DNA of 64,000 bases, taken from assembly GCA_050084985.1 (NCBI GenBank), contig JBITNC010000001.1:207390001-207454000 (forward strand). Reading direction: 5' to 3'. This document shows, in pieces, positions 12,817 through 24,500 of this stretch. Each line of letters opens with the position of its first letter. The stretch's first letter is position 1. The notes below the pieces were generated by a model. The model did no database searches. It saw only the letters and a program-made list of their open reading frames with translations, and was not told where the DNA came from. This DNA comes from Nageia nagi. Taxonomy: Eukaryota; Pinophyta. A program made the position numbers and the translations under genes.

Positions 12817-13792
12817 CAAAGGCATATAGGATCAAAATAAGTCAAATTAATGCTTATGCAAAAAATATTATGTTGCATGAAAATGTTCCTTCATGATTTT
12901 CATGATACAAAATGTTATTACTTACTATTAATTGGTTGAGATTAAAGTTTTCAAATCTAATACTACTATTTTCATGTTGTTAATAGCATGTGTTTACTAC
13001 AAATTCATTGCAAATTGGGCAGGCCACAAATCTTTGAATATCTATTTGTAAATACCATTATTTCACAAATATTGACTATAATGGATATACTAAATAAAAT
13101 TGCAAAAGATATGGCTACAAAATTTTATGGAACTAACACTATCAATAGCATACTTTTACTTTGAAAATCAATGGAGTCAATAAATTCAATGAGATAAAAT
13201 ATGCTAAATTGACAAGTAAGATCAATGAATATTTGAATATTGGGTACATTTTATGGAAATCAAATGAAATTGTCTCAATAATGGATAAAAAATTCAATTT
13301 TATGCTAACAAATATTTTTAAGGCTATGGTCATTCCATGAGCAAAATCTCTCACAAATTGCAAGTTAATCTAAGCTTGGGGTATTAAAGGACCTCATTAG
13401 CTTGATAATCATGATTTAATAGAACTATGTGTCTCAATGACCATAGTAATATAATGGATATTATATTTATTTCACCCTTTCTCTTTAAATTAATTATTAT
13501 TTCATAGGATATGATCTATGCAGGTATTCTATTGGATTATTCTCAAAAAGGTATTATCTGGGAGAGTAGGACCCAAATAGAGGTACTCTCCTCATATAGG
13601 GATTTTGATTTTTTGCTTGATTTCCTAAAGAAGCTAGATTGAGTGGAAATACAAGACCAAAAGAGGGTGGAAGACATATCATACTCAACATATAGATCAA
13701 AAAAGAGAAGTCCACTTTATTGTTGAAAATTTTCTTTATCTTCTTTAAACTTCTTTAGATTATGCAATTTTAGTGCTTTTTATTTCATATCT
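12817..13792. other. C1 interior, no coding trace
   Basis: AT-rich and unassigned. The 73-residue minus frame at 13142-13363 has no motif I recognise. Confidence 0.45.
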
Positions 13793-14461
13793 AGAAAGTG
13801 GAAAAATGTATATGCCTAAAATTAATTTATTATTTATTTAATAAATCATATTTATACTTCCTAAATAAATTATTACATTATTACAAATGTTAAGATAAAG
13901 TTGATATTACAATGTGCTAGGGCCAACATAATGTCATATGCTATGGTTTATATTTCAAGCTATCTTGAATAAAATAAAGTTTTATATTATTTATAGAGGT
14001 TGATTTTCACTCCTCTTCATATCTTTGTAGGCTATATATGTGAGTGGAATAGGTTGAACTTGAAAGATCACAACTCTTTGATATGGAAAAATCTCTGATA
14101 GTTGGTTGTCTATCTCAATCTTCATCAAGCAATGGTGTCTCTTGATGCACATCTTATGAGAAATTATTATACATTGAGATTTGAAACTTTATATATATTA
14201 TACACTCCATAATTTATATATATTTAACATTGTTAATAGAATGCATATTAAGGATTAAGGGTTTCCAATTTTAGTGGTAGAAGCTATTAACTCATGCATA
14301 CAAAGATCCATTACGATCTTGCCTCCAATTCAATCCTAATCCTCTAAAGATCCATCGATATTTGCTTTTGAGTATTGAACATACACTTAATATCAGATGC
14401 ATGCTTTTCATGTATATTTGTATTTTACACAATTTAGAATCTACAAAGATATTACATAAAA
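13793..14461 (+). repeat. C-family LTR in plus orientation, with polypurine tract
   Basis: 13793-13806 (agaaagtggaaaaa) is a polypurine-like run, followed from 13807 by tgtatatgcctaaaatt, the C-family LTR start. Homology to the reverse complement of the C2 5' LTR continues through the block near 13995-14130 (ttcactcct, ggttgtctatctc, gtgtctct) and weakly to about 14450. It is opposite in strand to C1, so it was probably a separate insertion or an inverted rearrangement within C1. Confidence 0.55.
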
Positions 14462-14532
14462 ATATGGAAATTTGTAAAAATAGGAGGCACAAATTCCCTT
14501 GATCATTAATGATCTATAATGTGGTTATCATG
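14462..14532. repeat. Inverted copy of the hairpin repeat
   Basis: The reverse complement of this 71-bp stretch carries catgataaccacattatag, gatcattaatgatc and the 32-bp core. It then continues tccatatt. Its left part matches the flank of the second 107-bp copy (12692 onward), while its right part matches the 54-bp tandem units, so it looks chimeric. Confidence 0.8.
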
Positions 14533-15213
14533 AATGAAACATAATTTACTTTTGGAAAAGCAAGCATTATTTTATAACATAGTTTAAAGCTAGAATAAAT
14601 GATAAAATTAGAACTTCCATGCATAGGAAATAAGTACCATAAAAAAGCATGCATACGCTAAAAATATATGTTTTAATCTTTTTATAAAATTAAAAAAGTA
14701 AGTGAAATACAATCATTTATATTTTTGGCATTTATGCTTACTTGGCATACCTTGAACTGAGCTTGCACAATCAAAGTTGAATTGGTAAATTTTGAGTGAA
14801 TTTACTCTATGAAATAAATAGTTAGGAGTATTTTCTAGCTTTCAACCAGTGAAATGAATATGATCTTGTTCAATATGTACTATATTTGTAGGGTTACCAT
14901 TCATGGTAAAATTATAGATTATGTTACTATCAAAGAGAAGTAACACCTAGATGAGCTCTCTTATTGGTTAACTAGAACCCATGATTCTGAATAGGAAAAA
15001 AGAGTGACATGTATGATAGCTATAGTCTTTAGTTAAACAAGAATAATTATTTATTTTTATATGACTTGATCTAGATCATCCAAGATATATGCACCAAGGT
15101 AAATGTATTTGCATGGGAAGAAATGATATTAGCATAGATATATTGGGATTTAAATCATGTAGTGACTACATGAATGTCTAATATTACCATTTATCATTGT
15201 ATACTATTATAGG
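14533..15213. other. C1 interior upstream of the PMD-like remnant
   Basis: No coding trace I can defend. If the PMD-like gene had a 5' exon it would lie here, but I could not pick it out. Confidence 0.4.
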
Positions 15214-16399
15214 TATGGGCCTATGAGCATATTGAACTATTCCATATAATTAATTTAGAGAGGTCTCATATAGATGATATTGATCCCATAATCATCTACT
15301 ATACCATAAAGGCAAGATACCATAGAGAATAAAAGGATATAGAGATGAGATATACAAAGGTAGATGCATTGCAAACAAAGGATATCATTTGCTATGCATA
15401 TCATGAGTACATATGAAAGTATGATGCCCACCACCTAGCATGGATTCAATAATATTATTTTTTATAATATTAGAGGATAATTATGGATCCATACTATCCA
15501 ATTCATGTGCTTCATCAGTTTAGGATTACATAGGATATCCCAACTATACCAACATACTATCTTCAATAGATGGTAGAGATGGATGCTATAATAGATGTAT
15601 TGGTGATGATGGCATGGAAAATTATATGGGATGATCCTAGAAAGAGAGATCAACCTATTACAATCTTAGCTACCCTTAGTACAATTGCTATATGTAATGA
15701 GTGATGGGCCACTATTTATCCTATAACTATATTCCTTCCATATTTTAAGGATGAGGAAGATATGGAGGTATCTTCTAGTGAGTCTTTGAATAAAGACTAT
15801 GTTGATGCAAATAACTAGGAGGTTCACATGATGGATCCTAGATCACCACCTATTTTCCCTAGTGTACCAACTATAAGTATCAATATTATTATTAATATTA
15901 TTCCCATGGATACATCACTTATATTTATAAAAAGTTACAAAGTTTTATTAGTAGCATAAAATTTAATTTGAGTTTAATTATGTAGTTTTATATTTGAGGT
16001 GCTAATTTTATGAACAATGATGTATTATATAGGTAGAGGATTTGAGCCCTAGAGTTATATATCTAGAGTTTGAATACATTAGTGGAAGATTTATAGGGAC
16101 ATATAGCATGAGTGTGAGAGGAGGAGGGCTATTTAAAGGCCATAGTAGCCATGCCACCTTAACATCAAGCCTAGTACTTCATTAGCAACTTAGTGAAGAA
16201 GAATCAAGAGTATCATGAGGATATTGTAAACCTAATAGCAAAGTACAATCAAATAAAGGAGAGGATCTTTAGTAGTGGTCTTAGTTTTAATGATGTATCT
16301 TAAGATACTACTAATATATCAAGGGAAATAAGTGTTAGGAGATATAAGGGTATAGGAGGTGGTAATTGTAGTAGTTTACTAGTTGCATCTGACATGTAG
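15214..16399 (+). pseudogene. Broken plant mobile domain (PMD)-like gene, antisense inside C1
   Basis: One plus-strand frame from about 15216 reads for more than 150 codons with family-like sequence broken only by point stops. Landmarks are WAYEHIELF, then RYHRE-stop-KDIEMRYTKVDALQ, then YHEYI, KYDAHHLAWI, IIMDPYYPIHVLHQFRIT, and DIPTIPTYYLQ. This order (AWE box, W/Y-H-x-Y box, then 'Y-P-x-x-V-L-R-Q-F-G-x-x-Q-x-I-P') resembles the plant mobile domain found in transposon-linked plant proteins. A likely 3' splice site (ttatag) precedes it. A second candidate intron (about 15949-16033, ending tattatag) leads to a C-terminal exon ending TAG at 16397-16399. It lies opposite to C1 gag. The PMD assignment is from memory of the family; the decayed coding frame itself is clear. 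Confidence 0.55.
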
Positions 16400-16424
16400 C
16401 TAGACTATTTTAATAAAATTTATA

Positions 16425-16426
<2 letters not shown>

Positions 16427-16522
<96 letters not shown>
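16427..16522. repeat. Compound microsatellite (AT)24 then (GT)n
   Basis: An uninterrupted AT run at 16427-16474 is followed by GT/TG dinucleotides to 16522, with a single phase slip at 16480-16481. It sits between the C-terminal exon of the PMD-like remnant and the gag 3' end. Confidence 0.95.
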
Positions 16523-16523
<1 letters not shown>

Positions 16524-16927
16524 TTTTACATAATAACATTATGTATTTGATTATGAATGAATGCATACATTGTACTTTTTACTTTCATTATGAGTGCAAA
16601 ATGAATGTGACCTATTATGTGTATAAGAATGATAAATATAATTATAAATACTAATATGTGATATTTTGGTAATTTTATATAAATTAGAACAAGAAATATG
16701 AAAATAGTTATGCAAATCTGAAATGTCATAATGTAGTTAATTTATATTTAAAAATAGAAATGAATGCTCTTTTTTATTTTTTTGAAATCATGTGAAATAA
16801 TGGCATGCAAACTATACCTAAATGAATATAATATGGATGCCATGCATAAATAAAAACTAAAGAAAGAAATGTATGAGGAAAATATTATGCAAGTACTCAA
16901 GAAAGTGAAGTAATCATCAAGCAAGAA

Positions 16928-19480
16928 CTAGAAAAATAAAAAATAATTAAAATTCATACAAAAATAAGAAAAATAAAATAAAATAAAATTAATTAAAGAT
17001 ACAAAAAATTTAGGCAAGTTTCTTAACCCATATGCATTTGTATGAAGTTGGAAAAAATATATATACCATTTTTGCACAAGGATGAATGATGTGGGTTCCA
17101 TGAAAATAATCATGAATGGCATGGGAATTGTGAGATTGAGAGAATACATCTTTTGGACTTTAAAATCTACTTTATTTTAATATTTCAAAAGATTAATATG
17201 CTTCATTTTAATTAGACACTTAGGCTACTAATGTGGTTGAGGTAGAGGATTTGCGAAGATGTCCAACTATGGATTATGAGGGTGAATTAGACTAACTTCA
17301 TTATATTTATCTTTTGGTGGCTCACCATTGATTTTTTTCCTTTTGATAAATAAGTTATTGAATAATATTCCTTATATGCCTACATTTATTGGTTAGATGA
17401 GTTAGAGTTCTATGATACTTACATAATTTTTCAAACCTATAAGTTTTAAAAATCCCTATAATTTTTCAAAATCCCATACAAAAAGTGGTGTTGAAATATC
17501 AGTGGTAACTCGATGAGGTCCTTTTTTTAATAAAAACATTAAGAATAGAATCCACATCATCAATTAATTTTGTAAATATCATTCTTTGTGATTTTTTATT
17601 ATTATTTACATTTTCTACTATTGGTTCATCAAAATTTACAATAGGTGGAATTGCAACATAATTAATAGTTTTTTTTTTAATTTTTAATTTTTGAGTAGCT
17701 TTATTATTTTGAATAATGCAAGATTCATTTTTAACAATCTATCAACTATCTTACCCAAAGATAAATAATTAATATCAATAGATTCTAATTTGAATTCATA
17801 TAATAAAGAGTCCATAAAAGCATCTTTTAAATCTTTTTTCATTGGTAATCACTTTGTTAGGATATGTTTTTCCAAAATTTGCTAAAATCTATCTAATTTT
17901 AATTACTTAGCTATTTAATTCAACATAAATATTTGTATAATGCTTATTATTTGATGTTGTATTTGGAATTTCCTATGAATAAATGAATAAGGTACTCATA
18001 ACTATTAATACTCTTTTCAAGAATAATAAAATAACACTTGAATATGCATTTTAGGACCCTAAGAACTGTTTAATTTTTAAAATTTAAGACTCTTTTTGTT
18101 ATTCAATATTTTGCAAGTAATTCTATCACATAAATATATTTTTAAGCAAAACTAACAATCATCATTATTACCAAGAAAATAATTTTCTAATTTTCCTATT
18201 CTTTCTTTTAGTTGTGCTTCATTAATAGAAGGTTGAGTGACTATTGGTGAGGGAACCACTTGGGGTTGTGGTGGGGTAGCTATCTTGGGTGGAGGTGTGT
18301 CTTATTTCTCTAGTTAATCTCATTTTAATTATACTTCTTTATAAAAAAAAAGACCAATTCAAGTAATTCTTTTCTCTTATATGTTATCTAACAATTGATA
18401 TAAGTGAACCAATATTTGGTCATTTGTAGCTTTCTAAAATTATATGGATTCTTGAGTTTTGATGAATACATCAATTTTAATATTATGTTACTCAACAAAT
18501 CAATCATATTTATTTTTATAATATTTATTGATAATATTGCTAATTTCTTCTTCTAGATCCTTAGGTTTATCAAGTTCAATTTGAATTTTCTTACCTTTAT
18601 ATTTTAGAGTAGCATCAAGAAATGAACTTAAAGTTGCTTATTCATGTTGTATCAAAGAAAAAGATAAAACATCCATATAAAATATAATTCATGGAGAGAA
18701 TTAAGATGTTTTGATATCTTCCAAAGGTTGAGAAACATCAACATCAATTATGTTAGTGTTTTGAACATTATTAAGCATGGTATTGGAATCATTTGATTTA
18801 TTTTCTATAGAAATAAATAGATTAACTGAACTTGGTTGATCATATTCATAAAAAGAATTGATGTATTGTCAGGTTTTTGGCTCCTCATTTATAGTTATAA
18901 TCTCATGTTTATTTAAAATATCCAAAACAACTTGATAATTATTAGTGACACAATATTCCAACTAATTATTAAGAGACATTAATGTAATCAAAGATTTAAC
19001 ATTAAGAGGAAAACAATCATCTAATGGGTTTAGATATACCAACATGATATTCTATATTAATACTTTCAAATTCCTCTTCAACACTAGTCTCAACCTAATA
19101 TATATTAGGTTTTTTACCAATTATGCTCATACTTGAACCAATATACTTGGATTGTTCTTTTTCAATATTATTAGATACATTACTACTTTCTTAATTAGTA
19201 ATCAATATATTGTTAGGATATAGTTACATGAATTATTTAGGAACATATGGGTTAATTATAACACTTATTATTTCTTAAAAATGAACTTTTCCTTTTGTAA
19301 TTTTATTTTGTTATTCTCTAGGTATGGAATCGTTAGTAATAAAAGTAGAATAAACCATTGTATTATCTCCTTGCCTAACATGTATTTTAAGAATTATAGG
19401 AAAAGGAAGGAATAATAATTTAAAAGGATTCATGAATACAAAGAAGTGATTCCCTAGAATGAAATTTTAGGCCATGTAAG
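16928..19480 (-). pseudogene. gag: C1 gag, long and broken
   Basis: Minus strand. The N-terminal part (18400-19000) reads, for example, VVLDILNKHEI and KKIQIELDKPKDLEEE. A Pro-rich stretch follows near 18240-18300 (TPPPKIATPPQPQVVPSP, with one stop read as Gln). A zinc-knuckle-like box lies near 17340-17440 (CKYHRTLTHLTNKC; pattern C-x-x-H-x-x-x-x-H-x-x-x-x-C). The tail runs to about 16928. The same order appears in the C2 gag, including LLDN-I and the KL-EN/KKHF block. Many stops and frameshifts break it, and no protease or reverse transcriptase follows. Gag would assemble the particle; the long N-terminal extension is unusual. Confidence 0.65.
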
Positions 19481-19500
19481 GGTATTCAAGTTCACAAAAA
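19481..19500 (-). promoter_or_regulatory. C1 primer-binding region
   Basis: Directly inside the 5' LTR end the minus strand reads tttttgtgaacttgaatacc. C2 has tttttgtgaaccc, B has atttggtgaacctg and A has ttttggtgaaattg at the same place, so a shared TTTGGTGAACC-like primer site is inferred. I cannot name the tRNA. Confidence 0.45.
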
Positions 19501-19790
19501 TGTAGCCTTTAAATAATGATTCACAATAAAGAAATACAATTAAATAAAGAGTTACATTATATAGGTGTAAGATACTTACAAAGGTTATTTGAACAAAACC
19601 AAGTGTGCACCTAATGTAATAAGTGAAGAAATCCTTATAATATAATATAATGTATAGAGGATCAAATTGAATATGGGATAAAGTTGTATGGATATTCAAT
19701 GACCCAAATTGATACTTAACATCTTTAAGATCTACAATTCTAGATTTTTAAAGTAGAACAATGTGGATTTCATATAATTCATAGTATTCT
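19501..19790 (-). repeat. C1 5' LTR, first piece
   Basis: Starts TG at 19501 and aligns with 10701-10980 of the 3' LTR. It is interrupted at 19790 by element A. The next piece resumes at 36577. Confidence 0.75.
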
Positions 19791-20422
19791 TATAAATCCA
19801 AAATAATACATAAATGATAAAACGATGCACTATTTGTCTAAAATATATTTATTGAAGCATATATTAGAAATATGATATCAAATGATTAATCATAAATAAA
19901 GTACCTTCATCACAGTCACATAAACATGAAATAATAAAGATCATTCATCAACCATCACATAGCATTCATAACAATGCACACCATTAATAGCCTAAAGTTA
20001 ACATGCTATTGGCTACATGGAATAATTAGATCAATGAATGAAATAAAAGATACAAGTGAGTCAAAGGGTTTAATAGATCTATGTAGAGATGGTATTACAA
20101 TATACTATTATTGATAGGATAGAGTAATTTTGCATTTTTTTAAATCTCTCTTCATATTTTTAATGCCCTCACATGATGTCTATTGTATTTCTTTTGATGT
20201 GTCTTTATAGCAATGTCCTAATATTCCTAGATTCTTGATATCATTGCACATTACATGGTTTGAGGTGTCTTTCTTGATATTTTACACCTTTTACATTATA
20301 CATTGGTCCATTACATATATTATATTACCTTTTGTATATTTTAACCCCTTTTTATAATAAATATCATTAATGCTATAAAATGAATTGTTTAAATAATAAT
20401 AATTCATTTTTAGGAATATACA
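19791..20422 (-). repeat. A 3' LTR
   Basis: 632 bp, the same length as the 5' copy. Shared landmarks include attgaagcatatat, gtttgaggtgtctttcttgat and ttataataaatatcatt. The outer end at 19791 reads TA where the 5' LTR has TG. Confidence 0.85.
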
Positions 20423-20436
20423 TTTTGACCCTGTTT
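20423..20436 (-). promoter_or_regulatory. A polypurine tract
   Basis: The minus strand reads aaacagggtcaaaa immediately before the LTR start tgtatattcctaaaaatga. It closely resembles the C1 polypurine tract. Confidence 0.6.
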
Positions 20437-21285
20437 GAAGGTGTGATTGAATCAATGAAATTACATGTCCAAATAAGAAGTATAGAAGAAAATTTTGAGA
20501 ACTTTGAACTCTTTGCTACACTACTACTCGATGATGTTGCTAATGGTGATGGTCCTTTATTTTTCCCTTTTGGATTGATTTCCCTAAGAAAGATCCTTGA
20601 GTGATGCAACCAAGACAAAATATAAAGAACTATGATATCTTTTCCCTAGAAGGAACTATGCTAGCAAGTACTCTTATGGTTCCACATCCAATCTTTGAAA
20701 AGAAAATGTTATTTTTCCCCTTGCACTATTCAACCATGGACTTGGCCATTCCATCATGTTTGGGACTCAAGAAATTAATGTTCTCATGCCAATACCTTGA
20801 GATAGAAGAGGTCTTCTTTATTTTTAATGATTTTCCATTATTATGTATACCATAGATGGTGTAAGAATAGTGAACATGCCACTGATAGAGTGAGTTTCTT
20901 TGCATTATATTTTCTTATTCATGATGTAGATACCTATAGAAAGGTGTTAACTATACCCTATATGAAAATTATTTAGATACATAATGAATTGTATCATCCA
21001 TTGGATATGATATAATATTAGCAATCTACTTATAGCTACATCATCAATTTATCTTTAGAGTGAGTGAACTCTCACTAGCCATATCAATGGCCTTTAGTGA
21101 CCTTGCCTTCTATGTCCATGGTCCATAGACATTATACTATCATCAAAGTTTTTTTTTTTGAATTCCACATAGTAAATAGTGCATGGATAGTAATACACAT
21201 TATTGGCTACCTAAAAAAAGTACAAAATAATGAAAAACTAAAAAATATAAATATATAATACAAGTACCTTGCATAATATTTTTTA
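20437..21285. other. A: spacer between integrase and 3' LTR, with short antisense frames
   Basis: About 0.85 kb without sense coding trace. On the plus strand two overlapping frames (20380-20604 and 20601-20855) are open for 74 and 84 codons. The first starts inside the LTR. Extra antisense reading frames in this position are known for some Tat elements, but I recognise no domain here and chance is possible. Confidence 0.45.
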
Positions 21286-22690
21286 TATTTTGCAAGGTAT
21301 AGAGCCACTATCTTTATGCAGGGAAGTATTTGAGATGGATGGCATTGAAGGTATTTGGTTCTTCTTTTCCATCCATGGAAGAAAGTTTGTAGGATCTTGA
21401 TCTTGTTGCTTCCACTACCACAAATGGAACTAGCTAATTTGATTCAAATTTTCCTTTAACTTTATCATTTGTAATTGTCTTATAAATATTCTCTTTTAGC
21501 ACTAGGTGTCCCATTTTGAATTCTTTAGTGTTCATCTTCTTTCCAAATGCTCTTTTCAATTTTGCATGATATACCTTTTTATGTTCAATTTCTCTTAGTA
21601 TTTTCTCATCTAATGATGCTAATTATTGCAACCTAGGTTTTCTTGCATCTTCATTTATTATATCTCCTTGTAAGGAAATCCTTAAGGAGGGGAGTTCTAA
21701 CTCTAACAGTACCATAGCTTCATCCCCATGCATAAATGAGAATGGTGTTTCCATAGTGGCTATTCAAATACTCATCCTATATGTGCATAATGCATATGGT
21801 AGTTTTTCATGATAGTCTCCTTTATATCTATCCCAAGTTTTTGATAAAATACTCTTGATAGTCTTATTAGTAGTTTTAGCTTGACCATTGCCTTGAGGAT
21901 AGTATATTCAAGAAAATATTTGCACAATGTGAAGCTTTTTGCAAAATACTTTCATGTCTTTACATTTGAAGTTAGGCCCATTTTCCATAATCAATGTTAA
22001 TGGAACACCAAATCTTATAATAATATTTTCAACTAGGAATGCAATAATCTTATCTTAAGTGAGTGATTTCATAAGGATAGATTCAACCCAATTTGTAGTG
22101 AAATTTGTAGATGTAATGACAAATGTTTCACCTTCCCTTAAGTGAGAATTGATAAGCCCAATAAAATCTATTCCCTAAGTAGCAAATGGCCATGATAAGA
22201 TAATTGAATTTAACTCTTGAATAGGTTGCTTTTCTAAATTAGCATATTTTTGAAATTGTAAATAGGTCTTCACATGAGCTTTACAATCTTCTTCCATTGT
22301 GGTAAAATAATAATCAATGTGAAAAAGCTTGGTATAAAATGCTTTTGAATGAAAATATCCTCCACATAAACCATTATGAGCCTTTTTTAATGTTGTAGCA
22401 ATCTCATATTGCATTAGACATCTTAATAAAATACCATACAAAGACCTTCTATACAATACTACCTCAATGATAACATACTTAATAGTAGTCATTTTCAATT
22501 TTACCTTTTCATTTATATCATAATCAATAGGAATTGTTTGATTTTTCAAATAATTATACATGTGAAAATACCAATTTTGAAGATCATTTTCCTTAGAAAT
22601 AAAATAAGTTTGAATGTCATGCATATCTTCAATGTAAGAGGGAGTACTAAGCTTAAAACTTTTCAAGATAGTCTCCTCATACTAAATTTC
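21286..22690 (-). pseudogene. A integrase
   Basis: Minus strand. The zinc-binding N-terminus is open at 22175-22666 (KKAHNGLCGGYFHSKAFYTK, then a Lys/Gln-rich C-terminal part in which one Cys of the HHCC set is not obvious). The catalytic core follows (FVVENIIIRFG-like, then IMENGPNF, where Asp is expected in place of Glu, and IYYPQGNGQAKTTNKT). The C-terminal domain has FKMGHLVLKENIYKT, then GKFESN, ATRSRSYKLSSMDG and HLKYF. Stops and short frameshifts break it. Integrase would insert the cDNA into chromosomes in the nucleus; the changed Asp suggests loss of activity apart from the stops. Confidence 0.75.
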
Positions 22691-22699
22691 AATTGATGG

Positions 22700-23560
22700 A
22701 AGAGAAGCTACACTTTCCATGGAATTTGTATACCTATTATTAGTTCATGGGATATTTTGAATGGTATATTTTTCAAATAGATTTAGTAAATTATTAACCA
22801 CTACCTTATAAGATCTCAATTTCTCATGTTTTATATCAAAAATATCCTATACTTAGTTAATGATAAGTTTTGAATCACCATAAATATTTAAATATTTAAT
22901 TCTCAATGTAATAGCTACTTTCAAATCCAATATTAGTGCTTCATATGTTTCCATATTATTTGTACATTCAAAACCAAGTTTATAAGCCATGGGGATTACC
23001 TCATTTGTAGGAGACACCAAGATGATACCTACCTCTACTCTATATGAACATTTAGATCCATGAAAATATAACTTCCAAACATTAGATTCATCTTCTATGA
23101 GACACACATATTTGTCAAGTATCAACATCTCATCAAAATCACACCGTTGGAGGCCTTTTGATAGGTCTACATGTTGCTGACAATATGGATCATCCTAATA
23201 TTCATATGGAAATTCTTCATATATGACTACTTCATTATTTTGAGGAAACTTATCTATCAAATCTATTATTTCCTTCCCTTTTATAGACTTTTATTTTACC
23301 ACATTGATATCAAACTCTTGCAATAACATTAACCACTTTGCTACCCTTCCTGATAGGTGTTGCTTTTCCATAACATATTTTAATGGATTAATAGTATAAC
23401 AATAAATGTAGTGTGATAGAATAGATAATGTCTTAATGTTTTAGTAGCAAATTCAATACCAAAGCAATTTTTTTCCATTGGTGTATACTTAGCTTCATAA
23501 TTAATAAAAGTTTTTTGAAGGTAATAGATGGCTCTTTATTTATTTTCTTCGTATTTTTGG
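22700..23560 (-). pseudogene. A tandem RNase H region (Ty3 type plus archaeal type)
   Basis: Minus strand. First comes a Ty3 RNase H remnant (about 23300-23530: FINYEAKYTPMEKNCFGIEF and TLRHYLFYHTTF). Then an open 91-codon piece at 22853-23128 reads KLYFHGSKCSYRVEVGIILV, VIPMAYKLGFECTNNMETYE and LNIYGDSKLIIN. That matches an archaeal-type RNase H: 'DGS' (here HGS), 'NN-x-A-E-Y-E-A-L' and 'GDS-x-L-I'. Two consecutive RNase H domains mark the Tat lineage. The enzyme would remove RNA from RNA:DNA hybrids. The first Asp of DGS reads His. Confidence 0.75.
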
Positions 23561-24500
23561 CACAACATTTCCCCCAAGGTGTACAATGTAGCTAAAATAT
23601 ACAAATAGGCAAGTTTTAAAAAATCCTTAGGTAATAGGATAGGAGGATTAAGCAAATAGTATTTGATATCCTCAAAAGTGTTTTGGCATTTTTCATCCCA
23701 TACAAATTTGACATCCTTTTTCAAAAGATGTGTGAAAAATCTACACTTATCTCCAAGTTGGGAAATGAACCTTATTACTAAATTAATCTTTGCTTAGTGA
23801 CTCCTTAATTGATTTAGATTCTTTGGGGGAGGCATGCTAATAATGGCTTTTACTTTCTTAAGATCTACTTCAATTCCTCTTTTAGATACCATGAAACTAA
23901 GTAATTTTTTAGAAGTAACTCCAAAAGCATATTTTTGAGGTTTAAGTCTAAGTTTGTACCTTTTTAAGATTTGGAATACTTCCTCAAGCATCTCTAAGAG
24001 GTCTTGAGCTTATTTTGAATTTGCCAAAATATCATCAACATATACCTCAATTGATTTATGGATGTGCTCATGAAACATCAAAACCATAGCTCTTTGGTAA
24101 GTAGCACCTACATTTTTCAATCCAAAAGGTATAACCTACCAACAAAAATTTCCCCATGAAGTGGTAAAAGTAGTTTTATGTTGGTCAAATGGATTGATTA
24201 ATATTTGATTATAAATATAAAAACCATCTATAAAAGATAATGTATCATGACCAGATATGCTATCCATAATCATATCAATATTGGTCAATGGAAAATCATC
24301 TTTAGGATAAGAATTATTATTGTCTCAAAAGTCAGTGCAAACCCTTATTTCCCTAGTTAGTTTTGTGATAGGAATAATGTTAGCCATCCATTCAAAATAA
24401 TCAATTGGTCTAATAAATCAACATTCAAATATTTCTCTATTTCTTTCTTAACTAACAAAACTTTTGAAGGATGCATTTTTCTTGGTTTTTGCTTGATTGG
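23530..24500 (-). pseudogene. A reverse transcriptase
   Basis: Minus strand, upstream to downstream: KDDFPLTNIDMIMDSISGHD, LSFIDGFYIYNQI, HKTTFTTSWGNFC, VIPFGLKNVGATYQRAMV, then the catalytic YVDD at 24031-24042, LKPQKYAFGV and MPPPKNLNQLRS. The motif order and the YVDD box identify a Ty3-type reverse transcriptase. The YVDD is intact, but stops (for example before the VIPFGL block, where Tyr is usual) and frameshifts break the frame. It would copy element RNA to DNA inside the particle. Confidence 0.85.

Noticed and set aside
16526-16729. Hydrophobic 67-codon minus frame that could suggest a membrane peptide
   Set aside because: Ile/Leu richness follows from AT-rich DNA; no conserved context, and it lies next to a microsatellite.
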